This document shows positions 17,092-24,507 of a stretch of 53,324 bases of DNA, piece after piece (position 1 is the stretch's first letter; every line of letters begins with the position of its first letter). The notes beneath the pieces were generated by a model, which saw only the letters and a program-made list of their open reading frames with translations, was not told where the DNA came from and did not search any database. The stretch covers positions 1 to 53,324 of the forward strand of contig CAJTVO010000005.1 in NCBI GenBank assembly GCA_910579485.1, given 5' to 3'. The DNA comes from an uncultured Oscillospiraceae bacterium (GTDB lineage: Bacteria > Bacillota > Clostridia > Oscillospirales > Oscillospiraceae). The position numbers were made by a program, and so were the translations under genes.

Positions 17092-17152
17092 CAGCCGCGC
17101 CGGGAAAAGGTGTGTCCGCATACATAATGGCGGCGGTTTCCCGGCGCGGCTG
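17092..17152. repeat. 16-bp perfect inverted repeat upstream of the TnpW-like gene
   Basis: CAGCCGCGCCGGGAAA at 17092-17107 pairs with its exact complement at 17137-17152 around a 29-base loop. On the minus strand this hairpin ends 28 bases before the GTG start of the TnpW-like gene. It may be a leader structure, terminator-like element or protein site; no T-run follows. Confidence 0.6.
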
Positions 17153-17169
17153 TCCCGATTGTCGATGTA

Positions 17170-17456
17170 TTATTCATTCGATTCGCCGCATTTGCCACGC
17201 ATCCCCGGCGAGTGGGGGTATTGCCTCTTGTTCATGGGTCGCTGCTGGCGCAGCCGTCATAACTCCACAGCGCCGTTCCGAACGTGCGCCGCAGGGTTCC
17301 CCCCTAGTCCTTGGGAGGCCGTGAGGAAGTCTCATTATTCCCCATACAGGTCAATGCGTACCGGGCGCTGCCCCGGCTTACAAGGATTTTACGTTGATCG
17401 CTCGGCCAGCTTGTCCCATTTTCCCCCTTTCTCAAGCTGGTGTCCTGGCGGCGCAC
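17170..17456 (-). ncRNA. Highly structured minus-strand region, possible group II intron 5' remnant
   Basis: Read on the minus strand, the segment starts GTGCGCC at 17456, the usual 5' end of group II introns (GUGYG), and goes on with nested stems (CCAGCTTG with CAAGCTGG; GGCTGCGCCAGCAGC), an ATGAGACTTCCTCA hairpin and a purine-rich AGGGGGGAACCCT stretch reminiscent of intron domain I. No reverse transcriptase frame or domain V/VI is seen downstream, so if it is an intron it is truncated. I could not find EBS-IBS pairing. The alternative is another structured RNA or leader. Long plus-strand frames here have no ribosome site and look non-coding. Confidence 0.3.
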
Positions 17457-17577
17457 CCTATTCCGCTGCTGCATGGTTTTCGTACCCGCAATACCGTGTA
17501 TTCAATTTTCAAAGTACCACGAGAGGCACGAGAGAACGCGCCTTTCACTTAACACAGGAAAAAGGGCTGTTTTGGCC

Positions 17578-18060
17578 CTACCCCCGCAAAAAATTTTCAA
17601 AAAACTTCTCGACAATTTTCGTGCCGCTCATGATGGAGGTAGAAATTCGCCGCCTGCCTACGCCCTCCAAAACGGCAACCTCTGCCTCTGTCTTTCCCTC
17701 TACATAATAGAGATACAGACGGCGGTACTGTTTTGCAGTCAGGTTGGTCCTGATCTGCTTCAGCATCCTGCGCCGCCGTTCCCGCTGTTCCGCCTCTATG
17801 TAGGGGGCAAGCACAACATCCTCCGCAGAGGGAACCTGGAGGCCGTGCTGGTCCTCTAAGGAAAGGCAGGCATCGTCCTCACGCCCGGTGCAATCAATTT
17901 CCTTGTAGTCGCTGTCGGACCAGTTTTTCCAGTAGATGAACTCCTCCTCGCTGGCGAAGTCCTCGCGAGTAAGACGAATATTGGGGCCGCTGACGCTTTG
18001 ACAGACAATAGCGGTCTTGTCAAATTTGTTCAGTGCAAAATCAGTGCGTGTATTAAACAT
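17578..18060 (-). CDS. Sigma-70 region 4-like regulator of the element
   Basis: A 160-residue protein. The N-terminal 95 residues are acidic (TREDFASEEEFIYWKNWSDS) and without a recognised fold. The C-terminal 60 form a sigma region 4 helix-turn-helix: LTAKQYRRLYLYYVEGKT followed by EAEVAVLEGVGRRRISTSI. No region 2 is present, so it is not a full sigma factor; such proteins are common next to recombinases of Clostridial conjugative elements and probably control their transcription. The ATG of MFNTRT has an AGGAGG site eight bases upstream. A hairpin built from GATTGTCGATG repeats lies in the leader at 18075-18112 and could limit access to the site. Confidence 0.8.
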   Translation of the reverse strand: MFNTRTDFALNKFDKTAIVCQSVSGPNIRLTREDFASEEEFIYWKNWSDSDYKEIDCTGREDDACLSLEDQHGLQVPSAEDVVLAPYIEAEQRERRRRMLKQIRTNLTAKQYRRLYLYYVEGKTEAEVAVLEGVGRRRISTSIMSGTKIVEKFFENFLRG

Positions 18061-18074
18061 AGTTGTCCTCCTGC

Positions 18075-18112
18075 GATTGTCGATGGGTGGATGGATTGGG
18101 GCATCGACAATC
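18075..18112 (-). promoter_or_regulatory. Leader inverted repeat built on GATTGTCGATG
   Basis: GATTGTCGATG (18075-18085) and its complement (18102-18112) can form an 11-bp stem just upstream of the sigma-like gene's ribosome site; flanking GTCCTCC/GGAGGAC bases extend the symmetry and include that site. A third copy of the 11-mer is at 17157-17167. A regulator site or a translation-controlling hairpin are both possible. Confidence 0.45.
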
Positions 18113-18240
18113 GGGAGGACCTCGGCAAAAGCGCCAAGCTCCGTCAAAATGTGAACTTTTTGTGAATTTTTCTCTGTTTTTCCTCTTTGTAACGCAAAAT
18201 TCGGGAAGTGAGAGAATAGTTGCGAAAACCTTCGACGGTT

Positions 18241-18282
18241 TCTCCCAATATCCGATGTCACTTTGGGTCGGGTATTGGGAGA
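18241..18282. repeat. Inverted repeat TCTCCCAATA
   Basis: TCTCCCAATA (18241-18250) is matched by TATTGGGAGA (18273-18282), and weaker symmetry (CTTCGACGGTT against AGCTGTCGAGG) extends the arms outward. It lies between the cargo terminator and the sigma-like gene, so it may be an operator or part of its promoter region. No clear -35/-10 pair was recognised in 18061-18290. Confidence 0.5.
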
Positions 18283-18292
18283 AGCTGTCGAG

Positions 18293-18331
18293 GGAAAAAA
18301 GAGGCGCAAGCAACACGAATGTTACTTGCGC
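18293..18331 (-). terminator. Rho-independent terminator of the glycan-use operon
   Basis: Minus-strand reading: GCGCAAGTAACA, loop TTCG, TGTTGCTTGCGC, then CTCTTTTTTCCC. A 12-bp stem with one mismatch and an excellent T-run, about 180 bases past the last operon gene. Confidence 0.85.
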
Positions 18332-18435
18332 AAATTTTACAAAATATTGGAGAGGTGGGGCCTGTCCATACCGGCAAGCCAGCCAACCAGGCGGCGCGAA
18401 GGGCCATTCCATAGCCGTCACCTACCTTGAAAATA

Positions 18436-18475
18436 GTAAGACGGCGAGGGCTTTCCCGCTCCCCCGCCGACTTAC
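18436..18475 (-). terminator. Second hairpin after the last operon gene
   Basis: GTAAG and CGGCG pair with CGCCG and CTTAC with one internal mismatch around an 18-base loop; TATTTTC follows on the minus strand. It is weaker than the terminator at 18293 and may act with it. Confidence 0.45.
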
Positions 18476-18511
18476 AACCTAAAACACGGAATCCAAACCG
18501 CAGAATTCTGA

Positions 18512-20188
18512 TTATTTCTTCTTCTGCTTTTTGAGATATTTCAGATTTTCTGTTTCAAAATCAATGCCCTTCCTATCGCAATACTCTTTCAGATCCTTGA
18601 TTCGATCTTCCTCATGGCGGCGCTCGGCCTCCTCCTGTTCTCTGCGGTCTAACTCATCAGGTTCGACCCACTCCTCGCCCCGGGCCAGAGCTGCGTCCTT
18701 TTCTCTCTGGCGTAGCGTGGCATTGATGGTAGGCAGCTTCTTCTCAATATCCACGAAGGGAAGGAACACCACAAACGCGGTTGCTACAATAATGTCGGTA
18801 AGATAAAACGCACCGGACATAAAGCTGAGGACAGATGCGTTGGGGACGAGCCCTTGCACATCGACAAAGCCCAGCTTCAAAATGCTGGCCTCATATCCGC
18901 CTGCAAAGGGAGCGGTGATGGCAGTCTGTACGGCTACAATGATTGCCGTACCCAGCAGGCCCTCCAATCGCAAGCCGGAGTCACACTCTACACTGTCGTA
19001 GGCATAGCAGAGCAGGGTGGCAAATACATAGGCATTGGGCAGATAGCCCAACTGCCGAAGGAAACCAGCGGCGAGGGCGACAGGCACATTAGACGCGAAA
19101 GCCCAGCCGAGGATGCTGCCAACTAATACACAACTATATCCGGCAACTGTAATATTTTTGATGCCTATTTTTTTTGCCAGTGGATAGATGGCAAACGCGC
19201 CGATGCCCAGCGGAATGCCGGTGACAACCTGATAGAAGGTAAACATCATGGGATCGTCCATGCCGCCGAGCAAAAATTTGATGTAGAAATACTGAACATT
19301 ACCGCCCTTGAAATTGTCTGCAATGCTGATAAGAGTAGCCAGGATAGTCAGAATCACAAAGTATCTATTGGAAAATAGTGCTTTCATCTGCTGGCCCAAG
19401 GGAATCGAATTTGTTTCCTCTAGTTCATGCTCATGGGTCACATCCTCTGTGATACGCTCCCGTGTGTAGAAATACTCCAAAAGCAGCAAGGGGATGGCAA
19501 TGATTGAGAGAATAGCCATCAGCAGAGGGTATCCGTTAATATCGTGTTCCAACCACATGGGAAGGACAACCATCGACACCATCATGCCAATAAGAATGCC
19601 GGAAATAAGCGTCCAGCACAGCTGCCGGACAAATTTCAGCCGCATTTTCTCTGAAGGGCTGCGGGAGGTCAAGGATACGATAGTGTCCTTAAATACGAAG
19701 AAATAGCTGGAACCAATCGTGTGGTAGCAAACGAGAAGGAAAAAGAAATAGTACCAGTAGCTTTCCCCAAGCCCATTCTGACCTGGGAACAGGAAGATCA
19801 ATGCGCCTACCGCAATGGAGGCGAATCCGAAGATCAGATACCAAGGCCGCATACGTCCCTGCCGGGACTTGGTGTGCTGCACCAGCCAACCGTTTAACAG
19901 CCCGGTTCCCATTGCCAGAATCTTGGCGGCGGTCATCACCACTTCATATCTGCCACCCATGACTTGAATCATTTCCACGTTACCAGCGCCATATAACGCG
20001 CCTGTCTGCTGAGTAAAGAACTTTTCCACCAAGGCGGCGATAGTGTTTACGATCAGGATCATGCCCAATGGCCCCAGTAAATGACCAAAAATCAATTCTT
20101 TTCTGGAAACTGAGCGGGTTTTTGCTTTGGAATCCATGAATGGCTTTTCAAACAGCCCGTGACGGAGTAAAGTGATTTCCTGTTTCAT
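18512..20188 (-). CDS. GPH-family sugar:cation symporter (MFS), distal gene of operon
   Basis: A 558-residue membrane protein with about 12 hydrophobic segments, of the glycoside-pentoside-hexuronide (MelB-like) group: it opens with SRKELIFGHLLGPLGMILIV and has the cytoplasmic loop motif HTKSRQGRMRPW, equivalent to the D-x-T-x-x-x-G-R-x-R-P loop. An extended hydrophilic tail of about 75 residues, rich in Glu, Arg and Lys (REQEEAERRHEEDRIKDLKE) and probably coiled, is longer than in MelB. It should import a small glycoside with sodium or protons. ATG with AGGAG nine bases upstream. It is the last gene of the cargo operon, 25 bases after GH43; a second GPH symporter is encoded at 29770. Confidence 0.88.
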   Translation of the reverse strand: MKQEITLLRHGLFEKPFMDSKAKTRSVSRKELIFGHLLGPLGMILIVNTIAALVEKFFTQQTGALYGAGNVEMIQVMGGRYEVVMTAAKILAMGTGLLNGWLVQHTKSRQGRMRPWYLIFGFASIAVGALIFLFPGQNGLGESYWYYFFFLLVCYHTIGSSYFFVFKDTIVSLTSRSPSEKMRLKFVRQLCWTLISGILIGMMVSMVVLPMWLEHDINGYPLLMAILSIIAIPLLLLEYFYTRERITEDVTHEHELEETNSIPLGQQMKALFSNRYFVILTILATLISIADNFKGGNVQYFYIKFLLGGMDDPMMFTFYQVVTGIPLGIGAFAIYPLAKKIGIKNITVAGYSCVLVGSILGWAFASNVPVALAAGFLRQLGYLPNAYVFATLLCYAYDSVECDSGLRLEGLLGTAIIVAVQTAITAPFAGGYEASILKLGFVDVQGLVPNASVLSFMSGAFYLTDIIVATAFVVFLPFVDIEKKLPTINATLRQREKDAALARGEEWVEPDELDRREQEEAERRHEEDRIKDLKEYCDRKGIDFETENLKYLKKQKKK

Positions 20189-20213
20189 GTCAGGTTTCTC
20201 CTTCTGCTTTCTG

Positions 20214-22031
20214 CTAACATCTTAGTGCTTTAACGATCCCTTCCGTAATTCCGTTCTCGTTGAATGTGTCTACGCGGACGTAATAATCCCGGTCCTTTAC
20301 AAGTGCGCCGATCCGCTTATCGCTGATTTTCGTGCCCATGACCATATAGCTGTGGTATAGCTGCTCGGGCGTATTCCCCCATAAGATGTTATAGCCAACC
20401 ACATCCGGGGCCTCGCCAGTGGAAACAACAAAATCCAATGGGCCGGAACGGGTAATGGACGCTTCAGCGGGCTTCGGTTTATCCCCGTTTCCTTTGCCGA
20501 ACACGCGCAGGCCAGAGATGCAGGGCGCTGCACCATAGGGAACCGCATAAATAGTCAGCCGAACATAGCGGGTGCATACGCCGCTGCCACTTACCGCAAG
20601 GTCATGGCTCAAATCGGTATCCGCATCCCGCTTGTCCGCCAGAACCTCCCAGACGTTTCCGTCTGTGGAATACTCCAGCAGCCATCTTGTCGGTTGGATT
20701 TCACGGTCGATATACCGTGCCATATCCGGGCCGCTGACCAGCTCGCCGGGGCAGGGGATCTGTTCGCCGAGATCATCCGCAAAATTGATCTGCACCGCAT
20801 GAACTGTCATCGCTTTACCCAGATCCACGCAGAGCCACGCTCCCGGTGCTGGGGATTCCGCCCGCCACCATGTCTGGACGTTCTCGTCCACGGCGTTTTC
20901 CGGCCCGTTTCCCGGCGCATGAGGAGAAGACGTTGCTGCTTTCCCATAGCTCAGAAGATACCAGTCCGGCTCCCGCCAGGGATCGTCCCGTACCCGGTCA
21001 ACGGCTATGGGCCAATCTCCGTACCGCTGGTTGCAGAACAAATTTCCTTCCGCGTCAAATCCGGCGGGCCACAGGCCCACCCGACGCTCAAACACATGGT
21101 TGACGCTGATGCGCATGGTGGCGGTGTGCCACCATTGTCCGTTCTGATCCAGCAGCGTGGAACCGTGGCCCGCGCCTGGGATAAAACCGCCCGGTTTATA
21201 GGAGTATGGGTTGTTCTCTGCCGGACGGAACGGCCCCAGCGGATGGTCGGATATGTAAACACCATCCGCATACACATTGAGTTCCGCACCGGGGCAGGCG
21301 TACTGCAAATAGTAACGCCCGTTTGCTTTTGTCATCCACGCGCCCTCGATATAGGGCATCCCGGCAAAGGTGGCCCGAATCATGGCCCGGTTTTCCTCCG
21401 GGATCTGTTCGGCGCTTTTCCCGCAGTGATCCAGAAACTCCTGGAACAGCCTGTCGATTTCTTCCTCTGTCCGGGGATTCTCGCTGTTATCATCCCCAAA
21501 ACGCTCATAGCCGTTTTCTCCGGGATTTCCCCATATCAGCGGGATTCTATCGGACTTTGGCCGCATATTCTCTCTATCCAGTTCTACACCCCAGATGGGG
21601 GTGGAATTGGCGCAGCCCCAGTAGAAATACAGCCGCCCGTCATCGTCCAGGAACAGATTGGGGTCCCAATAGTCAAAGCTGCCTTTGATCTCCTCATATG
21701 GGCCGTGTATCGGATCCTTCGTCCGATAAAAGCTGCAAGAGACGCCGCGATTGGAGGCGGTAAAGTACAGCCAGTCCCCCATCACACGCACATCCGGGGC
21801 ATAGTCGTAAATGGGCATATTCTCCGGCAGGGGGACGCACTCCCACTCAGCCAGATCATTGGATACCCATACCGCCCCGCTCATGGACGCAAAAAGGTAA
21901 TACTTTCCCTTGAACAGCACCAGGGAAGGGTCGGCTGCCTCCCGGTTGACAGACAGCCGGTAGTTGTCCCTGGGGTCCGTTTTGAACTGGTAGGCGTATG
22001 GCACATTGATGGGATTGCAGAAATACTTCAT
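20214..22031 (-). CDS. GH43 glycosidase with F5/8-type C (CBM32-like) domain
   Basis: A 605-residue hydrolase. Residues 1-345 form the five-bladed GH43 propeller: catalytic base Asp in REAADPSLVLFKGKYYLFA, the Asp that tunes the acid in FDYWDPNLFLDDDGRLYFYW, and the general acid Glu in YIEGAWMTKANGRYYLQYA. Residues about 360-510 look like a discoidin/F5-8C domain (AVDENVQTWWRAESP, WLCVDLGK), followed by a fibronectin-III-like tail. GH43 enzymes release arabinose or xylose from plant oligosaccharides. There is no signal peptide, so it acts inside the cell on imported sugars. ATG overlaps the upstream GH3 stop (ATGA), with GGAGG seven bases before. Exact specificity cannot be read from sequence. 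Confidence 0.88.
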   Translation of the reverse strand: MKYFCNPINVPYAYQFKTDPRDNYRLSVNREAADPSLVLFKGKYYLFASMSGAVWVSNDLAEWECVPLPENMPIYDYAPDVRVMGDWLYFTASNRGVSCSFYRTKDPIHGPYEEIKGSFDYWDPNLFLDDDGRLYFYWGCANSTPIWGVELDRENMRPKSDRIPLIWGNPGENGYERFGDDNSENPRTEEEIDRLFQEFLDHCGKSAEQIPEENRAMIRATFAGMPYIEGAWMTKANGRYYLQYACPGAELNVYADGVYISDHPLGPFRPAENNPYSYKPGGFIPGAGHGSTLLDQNGQWWHTATMRISVNHVFERRVGLWPAGFDAEGNLFCNQRYGDWPIAVDRVRDDPWREPDWYLLSYGKAATSSPHAPGNGPENAVDENVQTWWRAESPAPGAWLCVDLGKAMTVHAVQINFADDLGEQIPCPGELVSGPDMARYIDREIQPTRWLLEYSTDGNVWEVLADKRDADTDLSHDLAVSGSGVCTRYVRLTIYAVPYGAAPCISGLRVFGKGNGDKPKPAEASITRSGPLDFVVSTGEAPDVVGYNILWGNTPEQLYHSYMVMGTKISDKRIGALVKDRDYYVRVDTFNENGITEGIVKALRC

Positions 22032-24454
22032 GCTCTGACCTCCGCGACGGCGCACATTTTCCTCTCACGGCCATTGATCCAGGCATCCTCCGTGACTTGG
22101 ATCGTATCGGAGGCACGGATGTCCACGGAAGAAGCGCCGACTCTGACCTCAAAGACACCCTTCTCGATCTTCCAGCGCATATCCTTGTCCAGAAAAGCCA
22201 TCTGCGAAAAATCCACAGTAAAAGCAACTGTTTTGGCCTCTCCCGGCTCCAGGTGAAGCCGTTTGAAGCCTGCCAGCTCCTGCACCGGCCTTGTCCTGGA
22301 CGCATAGCAGTCCGATAAATACAGCTGTATTACCTCGTCCCCGGCAGTTTTCCCCACGTTTCGGATCTCCACCGATACTTCAAACGGCTCATCCGGCGCG
22401 ACATCGCGGCTGGAAAGCCGGAGCCGGTCATATTGAAATTCAGTGTAGGACAGGCCGAAACCGAAGGGGTAGCGGGGTGTGTGGGGGAGATCCATGTAGT
22501 TAGCGAAACCGATACTCTCCCCTTGATGGTCGCAGGAACCCCAGGGATGGTTATAATACACCGGGATTTGGCCCGCTTGGTAAGCAACAGAGACAGGCAG
22601 CTTCCCACCGGGAGTGCATTTCCCGGTCAAGGTGTCCGCAATCGCGCCGCCGCCAGATTCCCCTGGTGTCCAGGCTTCCAGTATTGCATTCAAGAATTGA
22701 TCCGCCGTGTCACTGGAGATGGGCCGTCCGTCAAAGTGGACACCTACCAGGGGCTTGCCCAGCTCCGCCGCCCTGTGGATAAAAGCGTCCTGGCAGGCCG
22801 GAAGATTGATGTAGGCCCCATCCACCCCCTCGCCCATGGAGGCAATAGAGCAGGTTCCGTATTTGCCGCCCAGCGTGAGGATGACCACATCGGCTCTCCG
22901 CGCGATCTCCAGGGCCTCGTCAAACCCGGAACAGTCTTCGCCCGCAATGGGATAACCGTAAGCGTAGGAGATTTCGGTGTTCGGCATGGCCGTCCGCAGC
23001 GCGGCCAGCAGGGAAGGGCAGTCTGGCTTCTGGCGGCGCAGGATGGGGTCAAACTCCTCCGTCAAATCCGACTGGATATTCGTCCCTGGCACTGTTTTGA
23101 TCTCCTTGCCGGACAAATTCTCGATTCCCGCCACACCGGCAATGGAGTTCGCCACAGCGTAGGTGGACTCCATCATAGACAGGTGTGTATAACCACCGAA
23201 GAACATCCGGGCGTTATCGCCGTGGGGGCCGATCAGGGCAATTTTCTTTACTTTCCCGGCATCCAGCGGTAGCACACCGTCATTTTTCAAAAGGACGAGG
23301 GCCTCCTGGGCTGATTGCCTTGTGAGCTGCCGCGCTTTGCCGCCATCGGAAAAAATCGCCCGCAGCGGTTCACTCTCCATGGCAAAGGGGTGCTCAAACA
23401 GCCCCATACGGAATTTGGCTGTCAGAATCCGCAGGACTGCCCTGTCCAGCAGCTGCATATCTGCTTGGCCGTTTTCAAACAGAGACCGCAGCCCATCACC
23501 GTATCCAGCGGGGCTGGGCATCTCAATGTCCATACCTGCTTTCAGTGCCATCCGTCCAGCCTCCGCCAAGGTTTCGCCGATATGTTGCACCGTATGGCTG
23601 TTTCCAACGCCACCGTAGTCGCTGATGCACAGGCCATCAAACCCCATGTCCTCCCGGAGCAGTTTTGTCAGAAGTTCCTCTGACACAGAGACGGGCTCCC
23701 CGTTGATGGAGCAGTAGCAGGGCATGATCCCCTTTAGTCCCTCCTGGATCGCAGCCTGGAACGGTTTCCCGTAGATTTCCCGCAGCAGTCGCTCCGGCGT
23801 ATCGCTGTGGGTTCCGTGGATGCCGCCCTGAGAGTTGTGAAAGGCCAGGAAGTGCTTGGCCACGCTCTCCGGCGTCCTGCCGCCAATGTGAGTATTTTGT
23901 ACCCCTCGCACATAGGCCGCACCCAGAGTAGCGGCTAACGTGGGGTCCTCACCGTAGGTTTCCCCCTGCCGTCCCATGCGGGAATCCCTGGAGATGTCCA
24001 GCACAGGGGCCAGGATGTGCGTGATCCCGCAGGCGGCTTCCTGCTCGGCCACAGCAGCGCCTATCTCCTCCTCCAACTCCGGGTGGAACCCGGAACCCCT
24101 GGCGATCCCCGAGGGGAAGCTGGTGGAATCCTGAATAAACGCGCCGCACAGGCCCTCCATGTGAAAGATAGCCGGAATGTGGTGGGGGCTGTTGTCCATT
24201 ACCACCCGCTGCACGGACCGCTGCCAGTTGGCGGCATCCTCCAGCGTCTCGATCCGGCGCATTTCCAAGGTGCTGACCTCCCCGATGCCGAAGCGGGTAC
24301 GGGCCGAAATCCAGTCCATGTCCTGGTAGACGGTATCAAAGGGGAATACGCAGTTGATCTGCGCCATTTTTTCATCCAGCGTCAATTCCTGGAGCAGCAG
24401 ACGCGCCCGTTCCTCCGGGGCAAGCTCTTGGTTAAGATAACTGTTCAAGGTCAT
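22028..24454 (-). CDS. GH3 beta-glycosidase (beta-glucosidase/xylosidase type)
   Basis: An 808-residue enzyme with the standard order: (alpha/beta)8 domain, GH3 C-terminal alpha/beta domain, and fibronectin-III-like domain (from about 660: FEVSVEIRNVGKTAGDEVIQ). The nucleophile is Asp at about residue 278 (GFDGLCISDYGG); substrate-site motifs include GRQGETYGEDP and AKHFLAFHNSQGG. It should cleave terminal beta-glucosyl or beta-xylosyl residues. No signal peptide. I prefer ATG at 24454 (MTLNSYLNQ), the usual family start; a GTG nine bases upstream (24463) is possible, and the ribosome site GTGAGG is poor for either. It is translationally coupled to GH43 and lies 53 bases downstream of GH78. 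Confidence 0.9.
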   Translation of the reverse strand: MTLNSYLNQELAPEERARLLLQELTLDEKMAQINCVFPFDTVYQDMDWISARTRFGIGEVSTLEMRRIETLEDAANWQRSVQRVVMDNSPHHIPAIFHMEGLCGAFIQDSTSFPSGIARGSGFHPELEEEIGAAVAEQEAACGITHILAPVLDISRDSRMGRQGETYGEDPTLAATLGAAYVRGVQNTHIGGRTPESVAKHFLAFHNSQGGIHGTHSDTPERLLREIYGKPFQAAIQEGLKGIMPCYCSINGEPVSVSEELLTKLLREDMGFDGLCISDYGGVGNSHTVQHIGETLAEAGRMALKAGMDIEMPSPAGYGDGLRSLFENGQADMQLLDRAVLRILTAKFRMGLFEHPFAMESEPLRAIFSDGGKARQLTRQSAQEALVLLKNDGVLPLDAGKVKKIALIGPHGDNARMFFGGYTHLSMMESTYAVANSIAGVAGIENLSGKEIKTVPGTNIQSDLTEEFDPILRRQKPDCPSLLAALRTAMPNTEISYAYGYPIAGEDCSGFDEALEIARRADVVILTLGGKYGTCSIASMGEGVDGAYINLPACQDAFIHRAAELGKPLVGVHFDGRPISSDTADQFLNAILEAWTPGESGGGAIADTLTGKCTPGGKLPVSVAYQAGQIPVYYNHPWGSCDHQGESIGFANYMDLPHTPRYPFGFGLSYTEFQYDRLRLSSRDVAPDEPFEVSVEIRNVGKTAGDEVIQLYLSDCYASRTRPVQELAGFKRLHLEPGEAKTVAFTVDFSQMAFLDKDMRWKIEKGVFEVRVGASSVDIRASDTIQVTEDAWINGRERKMCAVAEVRA

Positions 24455-24507
24455 GTGCCTCACTTTCTGTTTGAAAGGAATTTATCACGCAAAGTTACTC
24501 ACCGAAT

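Noticed and set aside
17159..17859. Two overlapping plus-strand frames of 182 and 139 codons
   Set aside because: No ribosome sites, Ser/Pro/Arg-rich chance composition, and they overlap a highly structured minus-strand region and the end of the sigma-like gene.
20604..22256. A 550-codon plus-strand frame opposite GH43
   Set aside because: It runs antisense to the GH43 catalytic motifs and into GH3, lacks a ribosome site and shows no family resemblance.
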